Of a stretch of 6,800 nucleotides of DNA, positions 1 through 6,551 are shown in pieces. A program made the position numbers and the translations under genes. The stretch is from the NCBI GenBank assembly GCA_022712475.1, contig JALAGK010000132.1:1-6800 (forward strand). Direction: 5' to 3'. Numbering within the stretch: the first letter of the stretch is position 1; the number at the start of each line of letters is the position of its first letter. This stretch comes from Enterobacteriaceae bacterium (GTDB lineage: Bacteria; Pseudomonadota; Gammaproteobacteria; Enterobacterales; Enterobacteriaceae). The notes under the pieces were generated by a model. That model was not told where the DNA came from, searched no databases, and worked only from the letters and a program-made list of their open reading frames with translations.

Positions 1-108
1 CATAGTAACCGTATGATTATGAGTTCCTAATGCAACAGTGTGCGTATGAGCACCCAATGCAACACTGTGTGTATGAGCACCCAATGCCACCGTGTGAGTA
101 TGTGCTCC
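1..108 (-). repeat. 27-bp tandem repeat, four copies, encoding GAHTHTVAL-type units
   Basis: Four head-to-tail 27-bp units encode GAHTHTVAL, GAHTHSVAL, GAHTHTVAL and GTHNHTVTM. Each carries one HxH motif. The array reaches the left window edge, so the true copy number may be higher. The last unit (towards base 1) is the most diverged. HxH residues in fibre tips of this kind are known to chelate metal along the trimer axis. Confidence 0.93.
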
Positions 109-972
109 GGATAATGAGGTCGAGTTTGTACCATTAAAACCTGTCCTCCCTAACACGGTAACTTCGAGGTAAGGTTTACTTAAACTCCCCGTATTATAAC
201 TCGGCAGATCATGAGTATGAGCTCCGGAACTAGTTGAGTTTTTGGTACCATAATCGAAGCTACTTGATGTTTTTGTCCCGTAGTCAAAGCTGCTGGATGC
301 CTTTGTACCATAGTCAAAACTGCTCGACGTTTTTGTTCCATAATCAAAACTGTTTGTTGAGGCTGAAAAACTGTGGCTATGAGAAGGGATATTTGCGGCT
401 GTCAACGTAACCGTATCAGCCCCCCCAATTGTTAGCAGATCCGCACCAGTAGCCGCTGCGAGACGAACCGTACGGTTTTCACCCACATACTTCCATGTCG
501 TTCCCGGAAACAGCTCATTTGGGTTTTTATTCTGTGCAAACCACATCACCACCCCAACGGGATAAATCATATCCAGGCTGCGAGTAAGCGCAGTTTTTAC
601 GGCTTTAGAGGTTGCTGCGACCGTCTCACTGTCGCTATCCGTTGCATTACTGAGTTTTGTTATTCCTGAAATTGTCAGTGATGCATCGGGAATAGCCTCT
701 GTCGCATTCGTCAAAAGTGCAGACTTTAATTTCTTTTGAAGTGAAGCAACATCCCCGTCATCAACCACGTCCTCATTATTAGTTTGCGCAATAAACCCGG
801 CAACAACATGAGCAATAACACTCGCCTGGCGCCAGACTTTATTAAGCTGTTCGCTGCGGGCAATGCCAGTTTCAAAGCCTACGTCGCGGGCTGCCATTTC
901 ATCGAATTCAGTCTGGGAAATTACATTGGCATTTTCACCAGTAGCGAACGTCTTAAATTCATTTACGGCCAT
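1..972 (-). CDS. Phage tail fibre protein, C-terminus cut by left window edge
   Basis: This is a receptor-binding tail fibre; 324 residues are in the window with no stop before the left edge. It starts with MAVNEFKTFATGENANVISQ at an ATG preceded by a strong ribosome binding site, and overlaps the upstream DUF2612 gene by 14 bases. Residues 1-85 look like the conserved particle-attachment domain. Residues about 100-127 (SGITKLSNATDSDSETVAAT, then SKAVKTA) match the short phage tail fibre repeat family. Residues about 137-172 (YPVGVVMWFAQNKNPNELFP, then GTTWKYVGENRTV) match the collar-like domain that precedes many fibre tips. After IPSHSHSF come four FDYGTK units, then an HTHD motif and four nine-residue units carrying HxH. 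In all, six HxH motifs are visible; in T4 gp37 such motifs bind iron inside a trimeric needle, so a metal-bound trimer is the likely fold. The rest of the tip, and any fibre-assembly gene, would lie to the left. Base composition looks more AT-rich than the baseplate genes. Confidence 0.93.
   Translation of the reverse strand, partial: MAVNEFKTFATGENANVISQTEFDEMAARDVGFETGIARSEQLNKVWRQASVIAHVVAGFIAQTNNEDVVDDGDVASLQKKLKSALLTNATEAIPDASLTISGITKLSNATDSDSETVAATSKAVKTALTRSLDMIYPVGVVMWFAQNKNPNELFPGTTWKYVGENRTVRLAAATGADLLTIGGADTVTLTAANIPSHSHSFSASTNSFDYGTKTSSSFDYGTKASSSFDYGTKTSSSFDYGTKNSTSSGAHTHDLPSYNTGSLSKPYLEVTVLGRTGFNGTNSTSLSGAHTHTVALGAHTHSVALGAHTHTVALGTHNHTVTM
241..348 (-). repeat. 30-bp tandem repeat, four copies, encoding FDYGTK units
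   Basis: Four units spaced exactly 30 bp apart (241-258, 271-288, 301-318 and 331-348 for the FDYGTK codons) are separated by serine-rich linkers TSSS, ASSS and TSSS. Codons differ between copies at third positions while the hexapeptide is invariant, which suggests selection on the protein rather than very recent duplication. The array sits between the IPSHSHSF segment and the first GAHTHD motif of the fibre. Confidence 0.92.
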
Positions 973-1549
973 CGTTGTCCTCCGTAATTTCATAAATAAT
1001 GCCGATACCACCTGGCTTAATAGCAAGATAGCCTTGGCGAATAATTTCTTTTGTCATGGTGGAAATGGCCTTACCGTGAACAGACACTGTCATTGTCATA
1101 TCCTGGTTATCACGCACGCTAATCTGGATATCTCCCTTTGGCCAGATGCTTTGCAAAATAGCGGGTAGCGTTTCCATTGTGCCGTCCCAGTTATTCGCAC
1201 CGACTTTGGCACGCAGCACCATGCGATAGTTTTCGTCATCTAAATCGACGTAACCAAAATCCGCGTCGTATCGGTTCTTCCAGTAGCCGTAATCAAACCC
1301 CAATGGCTCACTGTCGAAGGTAAAGAAATAGTCATCAATAGGCGCGTTGATGGTACGTCCCTGGCCAATCCAAAGCCCGAGTACATCCAGTTGTTTACCC
1401 ACGGCACGGTCAAGGTCAAACGCCGGTATCAGCGCAGCACTACGGCTCTGCTGAGTGCTAAACGCCAGCCCCAGCGCCTCAACGGTCGCCAGAAACTTTG
1501 GTGACTCCCGCTGCGCAGACGGCACCAGCGTGCTGTACCGGTTACTCAT
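959..1549 (-). CDS. DUF2612-family phage baseplate (wedge) protein
   Basis: This 196-residue protein matches the DUF2612 family of phage structural proteins, which sits after the baseplate J gene in many Mu-, SfV- and Pam3-like tails and is thought to occupy the position of gpI/T4 gp7-type wedge components that hold the fibres. Visible family features are the N-terminal helical segment, FDLDRAVGKQLDVLGLWIGQ (residues 44-63), the FxFD and GFDYGYW aromatic stretch (77-90), then DDENYRMVLRAKVGANNWDG (104-123), and a C-terminal KPGGIGIIYEI beta segment. The ATG overlaps the stop of the J gene in ATGA, so translation is probably coupled. The C-terminus overlaps the fibre start by 14 bases and contains the fibre ribosome binding site. 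Family assignment is firm by motif; the exact structural position is inference. Confidence 0.9.
   Translation of the reverse strand: MSNRYSTLVPSAQRESPKFLATVEALGLAFSTQQSRSAALIPAFDLDRAVGKQLDVLGLWIGQGRTINAPIDDYFFTFDSEPLGFDYGYWKNRYDADFGYVDLDDENYRMVLRAKVGANNWDGTMETLPAILQSIWPKGDIQISVRDNQDMTMTVSVHGKAISTMTKEIIRQGYLAIKPGGIGIIYEITEDNDGRK
978..983 (-). promoter_or_regulatory. Ribosome binding site of the tail fibre gene
   Basis: On the minus strand GGAGGA is followed by five bases (CAACG) and then the ATG at 970-972. It lies inside the last codons of the DUF2612 gene. It fixes the fibre start and suggests that the fibre is translated efficiently in its own right. Confidence 0.85.
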
Positions 1550-2739
1550 ACGCTCACCGTTGTGATTTTCACGTTGCTGGTATCACTGACTGCCATTTCG
1601 TTAAAGGCAATCTCCACGTTCTTCGCACTAAGCGCACTGGCGCTTACACCAATCTCTAGCGACAGAATTTCATAGGTATCGCCGCCTTCAGCATGGCTAA
1701 GACTTGCTGGTTTAAACAGACGTGAGCAATAGAGCACTTCACCAATCGTCAGTCCGTTGATGTAGCTGGCGACAGACTGAGAAACGCCGTTTCCAATCTC
1801 CGTGGTATAACCCATAAGCGGGCGGATTTTGATTTCGGCATAAACCGGCACGCGGTCAGGCCGGAAGAAATAGATCTGTTTGGTATTGCCCCAGATGTCG
1901 GTCACGCTTTCTTTCGTGGTACCCCATGTCGGTACACCCGGTGCTTTTTTCTGGGCGATGGTATTCGCTATCTCGGCCGAGTCACCGCCATCAATCACCA
2001 CGGCAATATTGTGCGCAGGAACACCATTTGCGTCGGCTTCATCAGTATCGTTATCAAGCGTTTTGACTCGCGTTACGCCATTGAGACTTGCCAGCGCGCC
2101 GTGTAACCCTTCCATTACCGAGCGTGACGGCAGCGCAACGGAGAGCGCCTGGCGCTGGCGCAGTTGCGCATCGGTTTCCACTGGCCGCCCTTCTGTGGCG
2201 GCTACAGGATTGGTCACGCTCTGCCATCCCTGGGTGGGTGTGGCAATCTGGCTGATATCCCCCGGCAATGCGCTAACAGCGCCTTCACGCTGACAGGTTG
2301 CTGTTGCCGTTGCCTTGCCGTGCAAATCAAGCGTTACGACCGGCGGCAGTGCCCACAGATTACCCGCACTGTCACGAACCTGGCCGTCGTGAATCATTGT
2401 ACCCACACGCCCGGTGAGCGCCAGGTCAGCAGTAGAATAGCTTGCCGCTTTACGGGTGATACCATTGATTTTCACGTTCCGCGACAGGCCTTCGCCCATA
2501 CCCGTGACAGGGCTAAAAGACTGCCAGGCCGCCACGGTCGCATTGTTACAACCGTGCATGGCGTAGGCAATCAGTGAGAGCAACACACCATCTTTGCTGT
2601 CCGGTTCGATATAGATATCGGCACCGTAAATATCGCGAAAAATGTCTTTCCACAGCCCAAGGATGCTCTGGAAATCTGGTGCGCTAATGCCGCTTTGTCC
2701 GATAACGGGCAGCATTTTGTCGATTACATCTTCATACAT
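1546..2739 (-). CDS. Baseplate J/gp47-family wedge protein
   Basis: This 397-residue protein is a baseplate assembly protein J homologue, related to P2 gpJ, Mu gp47 and T4 gp6, which form the ring of wedges around the tail hub and move outward on contraction. The hallmark segment is GWQSVTNPVAATEGRPVETD (residues 171-190), followed by AQLRQRQ. Upstream of it is an N-terminal stretch with the usual DIYIEPDSKDGVLLSLIAYA (41-60) and a beta-rich region (105-150). The C-terminal third (RVPVYAEIKIRPLMGYT and IGEVLYCSRLFKP) carries the usual wedge-ring beta folds. Length is typical for this branch. The start ATG lies eight bases inside the preceding gene, with GGAGG nine bases upstream. The end overlaps the DUF2612 gene in ATGA. 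Confidence 0.96.
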   Translation of the reverse strand: MYEDVIDKMLPVIGQSGISAPDFQSILGLWKDIFRDIYGADIYIEPDSKDGVLLSLIAYAMHGCNNATVAAWQSFSPVTGMGEGLSRNVKINGITRKAASYSTADLALTGRVGTMIHDGQVRDSAGNLWALPPVVTLDLHGKATATATCQREGAVSALPGDISQIATPTQGWQSVTNPVAATEGRPVETDAQLRQRQALSVALPSRSVMEGLHGALASLNGVTRVKTLDNDTDEADANGVPAHNIAVVIDGGDSAEIANTIAQKKAPGVPTWGTTKESVTDIWGNTKQIYFFRPDRVPVYAEIKIRPLMGYTTEIGNGVSQSVASYINGLTIGEVLYCSRLFKPASLSHAEGGDTYEILSLEIGVSASALSAKNVEIAFNEMAVSDTSNVKITTVSV

Positions 2740-3076
2740 CTACCGTTACCTCCCCGTACACGGTATTTAGCGTCGCAGAAAAACTCAGGCGGCGCGTGTC
2801 ACTGTCATTTTTGGTAGAGAAATGCTGCAGCTGACGAATACCGGGTGTGCCGTTAATACGGTCACGAATCGCCAGTGAATAGACTTCTGGTGCCTGCTTA
2901 CCCAGCACTGCCCTGTTCCAGGGCGTGCCTTCATCAATATCGAGAAACCATTCCCCGCGCCACAGCGCCAGCCGGCTGCGTACCGCTTGTGCAACGGCTT
3001 CAGGTACATCGGTATAAAAGCAGTTATCGCCCCGACCAAAGGCGTAATCACCGTCAATTTCTTTGCGGTATTTCAT
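2732..3076 (-). CDS. gp25-like contractile sheath initiator
   Basis: This 114-residue protein belongs to the gp25/gpW-like group of sheath initiators, which offer the first beta strands onto which sheath subunits polymerise and join the wedges to the tube. The pattern shared with the family is GDYAFGRGDNCFYTD (residues 9-23), PEAVAQAVRSRLALWRGEWF (25-44), LDIDEGTPWNRAVLG (45-59), then YSLAIRDRINGTPGI (66-80) and a C-terminal beta hairpin. In simplified myophage baseplates this gene lies between the spike and J genes, as here. The ATG overlaps the spike stop in ATGA, with AGGA eight bases upstream. It could also be described as a GP46/DUF2634-type protein; these are overlapping names for the same role. 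Confidence 0.86.
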   Translation of the reverse strand: MKYRKEIDGDYAFGRGDNCFYTDVPEAVAQAVRSRLALWRGEWFLDIDEGTPWNRAVLGKQAPEVYSLAIRDRINGTPGIRQLQHFSTKNDSDTRRLSFSATLNTVYGEVTVDV

Positions 3077-3777
3077 TGTGGTTTTCCTGTACTGCCCGAG
3101 CCGCCCTGTACGCCGGAATGCGTGTGACCCGACACGCTGATACCCTGCGCTGTCGCGTCCCCGCTGACGCTGAGTTTACCGCCGATGGTGACATCACCGC
3201 TTATGCTGACCGTTGGAGCAGTGATATCCATACCTGCGTCGGCGCTGGCGCTGATTTTCCCGGTAGTTACCAGACGCACGTTGCCGTCTGCGGCAAGCTC
3301 GATAAACGCGCTGCCGTCATCGGTGCGCAGCTGCGCGGCTTCGGTACTGATGTTGTTAATATGTTGTGCCTGAGAGCGCGGCCCTGGGATGGCGAAAGCG
3401 GCTGAAAGCGAGTGCTGACGAGCGCTGACACTTTCCTGCGTGCCGCCGCTTTGCCACCAGAAGTCAATTTCGCGATCGGCGAACACCACCAGACACTCAT
3501 CGCCTGCTCGAACCGGGAACGTTAGCGTACAGCCGCCGCCACGCGGGAACACCACCGGCACGTCCACCAGTAGCGGGTAGTCTTCTGTGCTGACTGTGCC
3601 ATCGCTTGCCATCGCGCCGCCTTTAACCACCGGTTGCACTACACAGGTAACGGTATCTGGATCAAATGACTCAATCACTCCGGGTACGGCCACGTGCAGT
3701 GAACTGCTGATGGCCGTTGCCAGCGAAGAAAACGCCTCCAGCGGATCGGCGCTCAGGGTTTCAGATGTCAGTGCCAT
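3073..3777 (-). CDS. Gp138-family membrane-piercing spike protein
   Basis: This is the central spike at the tip of the tail tube, 234 residues from the chosen start. The N-terminal Gp138-type OB domain covers roughly residues 29-133, with VPGVIESFDPDTVTCVVQPV near its start, YPLLVDVPVVFPRGGG in the middle, and GDECLVVFADREIDFWWQSG plus HSLSAAFAIPG at its end. A beta-helix region with SISGDVTIGGKLSVSGDATA follows, then the apex SVSGHTHSGVQGGSGSTGKP. The HTH at residues 218-220 is the type of site that holds iron at the sharp end in P2 gpV and phi92 gp138. An ATG lies five codons upstream at 3792, but it abuts the U-tract of a terminator. The ATG at 3777 has GGAG five bases upstream and is preferred. 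No lysozyme domain is present. The stop overlaps the next gene in ATGA. Confidence 0.93.
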   Translation of the reverse strand: MALTSETLSADPLEAFSSLATAISSSLHVAVPGVIESFDPDTVTCVVQPVVKGGAMASDGTVSTEDYPLLVDVPVVFPRGGGCTLTFPVRAGDECLVVFADREIDFWWQSGGTQESVSARQHSLSAAFAIPGPRSQAQHINNISTEAAQLRTDDGSAFIELAADGNVRLVTTGKISASADAGMDITAPTVSISGDVTIGGKLSVSGDATAQGISVSGHTHSGVQGGSGSTGKPQ

Positions 3778-3782
3778 AAAAA

Positions 3783-3786
3783 CTCC
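3783..3786 (-). promoter_or_regulatory. Ribosome binding site deciding the spike start
   Basis: On the minus strand GGAG is followed by TTTTT and the ATG at 3775-3777. The upstream in-frame ATG at 3790-3792 directly follows the terminator U-tract and would need a ribosome binding site inside the hairpin, so the downstream ATG is the likely start. Confidence 0.8.
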
Positions 3787-3792
3787 GGGCAT

Positions 3793-3814
3793 AAAAAAAC
3801 CCGCCGTGGCGGGT
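3793..3814 (-). terminator. Intrinsic (Rho-independent) terminator between hub and spike genes
   Basis: On the minus strand ACCCGC, loop CACG, then GCGGGT form a six-base-pair GC-rich stem, and the RNA continues directly into a run of seven U. This lies in the only gap (64 bp) inside the operon, after the hub stop and before the spike start. On the plus strand no T-run follows, so it acts only in the direction of the operon. It must be read through, partly or by an antitermination factor, for the downstream baseplate genes to be expressed from an upstream late promoter. I could not identify a convincing promoter in the rest of the gap. Confidence 0.85.
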
Positions 3815-3841
3815 CAATGGTTCATTAAGTATCGGTGTGGC

Positions 3842-4906
3842 TTATTTTGCCTTCGCCGACTGCGGTTTTAGCTTACTGGTATCGCCGCGCGCCTGGCACA
3901 TCAAATTCATGTACCACTCACTACCGCGGGTGTTACCGCTGTAGGTGATGCCGCGCACGATATAGATGCCATCCGTTGCAATGGCATCCGGCGACGTGGC
4001 GATACCACGATAAACCTGGTTATCACCCGCCCTGTCAATCATCACACCCGACTGCTGATACCCGACGTCTTTGTCCGTTGAGAGCAACGTCTCATCACTC
4101 AGCTCCTGGGTAGCAATCGACGCTTGATTGATATGCACCAACCCATTTAAGCGTATTGCCGGATTAATCAGGCACTTTGCCGTAATACCTGAACCGGTGG
4201 TGCGCAGCGGTGAACCAATCAGCCCGGTTTCGCGGTTAAGTTCTACTGCCATTTCATCAACAATCATCGCGTCGTTGAAGATTTCCAGTCTGCCGTCAAG
4301 AAATTGCCAGGTCGCTTTGTAGTCAGGCGGTGCGACCAGCTCATCAAGATAAGTGGCGATAGTGCCGTTGAACGTTTTGCCGCGCGGGTATTTCGTGGTT
4401 CTGAACGTGGGCGTTTTGCCACGCAGAATACCGTAATCCTGCTCCAGCTTTTTTTGCAGCAGGTCGTAGACGTTTTCATCGGTATAGCCTTTGGCAAGTG
4501 TCGCGGAAATACGCGCATAGCTGTAGGCTTCAAAACCATCGAGCGCCTGGATGGTCACCCAACTTTCGGTGCCGGAGCGCCCTTCAATCGCAATACGAAT
4601 ATCGCCGCTGAAGATGGTGCCAAACCGGGAAGAACCGTTGTTCTCATCAGCTACCACCTCGTGCACCTGCCCGGCTGGCTCCAGGCCAAAATAACCGGCC
4701 GAGATCTGCACCCGAGAAAACTCCCGCAGCAGCAATCGACTGACGGTATCCCGACGCAGGTTATAGATTTTAATTTTAGCGATACGCGGGGTTTTGCCCT
4801 GACTCCAGGTCACACTGAAATCGACGCTAAAATCCGATAGAGCAATGCCTGAGCCACTATTATCAAGCAACAACAGTTCAAAACGGCGACGCCAGAAATG
4901 ACTCAT
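3842..4906 (-). CDS. Baseplate hub protein (gp27/gpD/Mu gp44-like)
   Basis: This 354-residue protein is the trimeric hub that connects the tail tube to the spike. The N-terminal part (residues 7-50) shows the expected beta-barrel start, with FELLLLDNSGSGIALSDFSV and RIAKIKIYNL. FGTIFSGDIRIAIEGRSGTE follows (95-114), then DENVYDLLQKKLEQDYGI (143-160), and a second barrel with WQFLDGRLEIF (200-210). GLIGSPLRTTGSGITAKCLI (228-247), then NPAIRLNGLVHI, is a hallmark of this hub family, as is DGIYIVRGITYSGNTRGSEW (312-331). A strong AGGAGGAG lies upstream of the ATG, 14 bases after the plug gene stop. The C-terminus is lysine-rich (KLKPQSAKAK). A terminator follows 28 bases after the stop. Confidence 0.9.
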   Translation of the reverse strand: MSHFWRRRFELLLLDNSGSGIALSDFSVDFSVTWSQGKTPRIAKIKIYNLRRDTVSRLLLREFSRVQISAGYFGLEPAGQVHEVVADENNGSSRFGTIFSGDIRIAIEGRSGTESWVTIQALDGFEAYSYARISATLAKGYTDENVYDLLQKKLEQDYGILRGKTPTFRTTKYPRGKTFNGTIATYLDELVAPPDYKATWQFLDGRLEIFNDAMIVDEMAVELNRETGLIGSPLRTTGSGITAKCLINPAIRLNGLVHINQASIATQELSDETLLSTDKDVGYQQSGVMIDRAGDNQVYRGIATSPDAIATDGIYIVRGITYSGNTRGSEWYMNLMCQARGDTSKLKPQSAKAK

Positions 4907-4920
4907 AACTCCTCCTGGCC

Positions 4921-5226
4921 TCAGGCACTTATATAAAGTAAATGGCTGCGCTCGCCCAGATTGGTTTTGCCGGGGTAGAGCGTCGCGTCGTCATCCAGCA
5001 GTACACGTAACTCACCGCTAAAACCCAAATGGCGATACGGCTCAAACAAGTCCACACCTGTGACCAGCGGCACACCACTGATGAGCGGCTCATCACTCTC
5101 GTTATGAATGTCTATCACCCAGCCTGCCTCGTCGCGCCATAAGAGCATGAACCGCAGCCAGCGGCCACCAAGCTGTACAGTGAATTGTTGATTATCCGCG
5201 GTAAGCGGAATTTCGCTAATGCTCAT
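4921..5226 (-). CDS. Baseplate plug protein, cyanophage Pam3 gp18-like
   Basis: This 101-residue protein matches the small plug family described in the baseplate of cyanophage Pam3, which closes the channel at the hub until ejection. The conserved pattern is QQFTVQLGGRWLRFMLLWRD (residues 13-32), then WVIDIHNESDEPLISGVPLV (37-56), TGVDLFEPYRHLGF (56-69), and PGKTNLGERSHLLYI near the C-terminus. It begins eight bases after the Dit-like gene, whose TAA stop forms part of the sequence TAAGGGGAG that serves as ribosome binding site. Family membership is supported by motif. The plug role is transferred from the family and from its position before the hub gene. Confidence 0.85.
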   Translation of the reverse strand: MSISEIPLTADNQQFTVQLGGRWLRFMLLWRDEAGWVIDIHNESDEPLISGVPLVTGVDLFEPYRHLGFSGELRVLLDDDATLYPGKTNLGERSHLLYISA

Positions 5227-5234
5227 ATCTCCCC

Positions 5235-5792
5235 TTACATACGCGAGTTGGCTTTGATGCTGTCCACAGGAATAACACCCTTGGTTCCGGCGTTATGCAC
5301 TTCAGACGTTGATGTGCCTGCTGCCATACGGCCTTTAGGCGCGACGGACACTTGCTTACTGTCAGCAATGAGTATCTGTTTGAGCGCCAGCGAGCAGGTC
5401 AACACATAGCGCGTTTTTTGCTCCGTCGAAAAGCTTAACGAGGTGATAAGCATATTGTTGTAGGTACGCTTACTGGTGACGACGGTAATCGGTAGCGCGC
5501 TTTCCTGCAGTTTAATCAGGCTATCGAGTGTCTCAGCAGGCGTAAGCCCCTCACCAATTTGCCAGTTCCGGGTATCGGTAAAATCCAGCAGCGAACCACC
5601 ACCGGCAAACCCGCACTCCATGGTTACCTCAGCGGGTTCAACGTAGGCGTGATCGCTGATATTCGCACCACGTTCAACCGGATGTGAGGTGATGTTGAGC
5701 TTATGAGTATGCCCTTCCTTAGTGATAACCGTCGGCACCAGCGTGCCAATGCTGGAGCGTTCGCTTTTAAAAATCGCGGAAAGAATGTCCAT
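5235..5792 (-). CDS. Dit-like phage baseplate protein
   Basis: This 185-residue protein resembles the N-terminal domain of Dit-like tail proteins found in simple contractile-tail baseplates, which form a ring at the end of the tube next to the tape measure terminus. Supporting segments are HTHKLNITSHPVERGANISD (residues 28-47), then HAYVEPAEVTMECGF (48-62), LTPAETLDSLIKLQESALPI (83-102), VVTSKRTYNNMLITSLSF (104-121), and TRYVLTCSLALKQILI (127-142). The C-terminal 40 residues are rich in small residues and look flexible. The ATG directly follows the tape measure stop (TAAATG), with GGGTG nearby as a possible ribosome binding site, so the two genes are probably coupled. The exact structural role is inference; its position between tape measure and plug supports it. 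Confidence 0.83.
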   Translation of the reverse strand: MDILSAIFKSERSSIGTLVPTVITKEGHTHKLNITSHPVERGANISDHAYVEPAEVTMECGFAGGGSLLDFTDTRNWQIGEGLTPAETLDSLIKLQESALPITVVTSKRTYNNMLITSLSFSTEQKTRYVLTCSLALKQILIADSKQVSVAPKGRMAAGTSTSEVHNAGTKGVIPVDSIKANSRM

Positions 5793-6551
5793 TTATATCA
5801 CCCTTGCCTGCAAGATTTGGTTCGCCTGTGAAAATTCCCCCATCATCGGCATACTATCGCGCACAGCCTCCGCCACAACGCGTGGTTCCTGCGCCCCGGA
5901 GATAGTGAAATTATTCGTTTGGTTGAAATAGCTATTCGGCTGTACAGGAAGTAAAGACACGGCACGATTGGTATTGTCTTGAATACCGTTAAGCGTGTTA
6001 TTCAGCCAGGCTGTATCCCGAATATTTTGAAAGACGGGATCCTTCGTTGAAGAATTTAATTTGTCACCAACATATTGATCCGCCATTCGTTTCACATCGA
6101 TGGCAATATTGCCCAGCAGCATAAGCGACCAGTTTGCCTGCTGTGTTTTATTGCCTGGGGTGTTATCAGGGGCTTCTCGCGTAAAACGCTCAGCAAGATT
6201 ATTAACACTATTGTCAATGTTGTTAAGAGTAGCATTGGCCGCTTTAAGTTCCGACTCAATTGTTGACACTTCATTGTTGGCTGCCGGCTCAGAAGCATCG
6301 CTGACAAAATGATCCTTAAGAGTACTGATGTCGGTGCTAATGTTATCAAGTGTGGTACTTAAACTTTTGGATTCAGAGGCCTCAGATGGAGATTGCTCAT
6401 CATGAGAGCCTGAACGGCAGGGCTGACAACAAGTTGCGTCCTTATTGCTGTCTCCACGAACAGCACTATCTATCGTGATTACATTAGCAACATCTGAAAG
6501 GGGATCTCTTTTTTTGCCCCACCACTTCACCCCATTCCACAACTGTTTCAC
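5793..6551 (-). CDS. Tape measure protein, C-terminal part (possible internal restart at GTG)
   Basis: This frame has the end of a phage tail tape measure protein. Its last 45 residues (NQTNNFTISGAQEPRVVAEA, then VRDSMPMMGEF) are of the kind that closes many tape measure proteins, and it lies directly before the Dit-like gene. From the GTG at 6551 it is 252 residues. Residues 1-14 are basic and aromatic (KQLWNGVKWWGKK). A CCQPC cluster lies at 41-45, a Ser/Glu-rich stretch at 51-66, and three related helical segments at 65-84, 107-126 and 144-163. The frame stays open upstream of the GTG for 79 more codons, without any ATG, GTG or TTG, to a TAA at 6789-6791. The real start therefore either lies beyond the edge, with the gene broken by the TAA, or is this GTG. 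AGGG lies six bases upstream of the GTG (6558-6561), which would allow internal initiation. Confidence 0.75.
   Translation of the reverse strand: MKQLWNGVKWWGKKRDPLSDVANVITIDSAVRGDSNKDATCCQPCRSGSHDEQSPSEASESKSLSTTLDNISTDISTLKDHFVSDASEPAANNEVSTIESELKAANATLNNIDNSVNNLAERFTREAPDNTPGNKTQQANWSLMLLGNIAIDVKRMADQYVGDKLNSSTKDPVFQNIRDTAWLNNTLNGIQDNTNRAVSLLPVQPNSYFNQTNNFTISGAQEPRVVAEAVRDSMPMMGEFSQANQILQARVI

Noticed and set aside
784..987. Plus-strand open frame opposite the fibre N-terminus
   Set aside because: It overlaps the conserved attachment domain and start region of the fibre gene, including the ribosome binding site, and has no protein-like features.
241..1350. FDYG motif shared by the fibre repeats (FDYGTK) and the DUF2612 protein (GFDYGYW)
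   Set aside because: It is only four residues in different contexts, with no wider similarity; best taken as coincidence.
2875..3405. Long plus-strand open frame (176 codons) opposite the spike and sheath initiator genes
   Set aside because: It spans the junction of two well-supported genes on the other strand, has many Cys/Arg/His residues typical of shadow frames, and has no convincing ribosome binding site.
4304..4840. Long plus-strand open frame (178 codons) opposite the hub gene
   Set aside because: It lies entirely within the hub gene, whose protein shows clear family motifs. The opposite-strand translation has no recognisable domain and no operon context.
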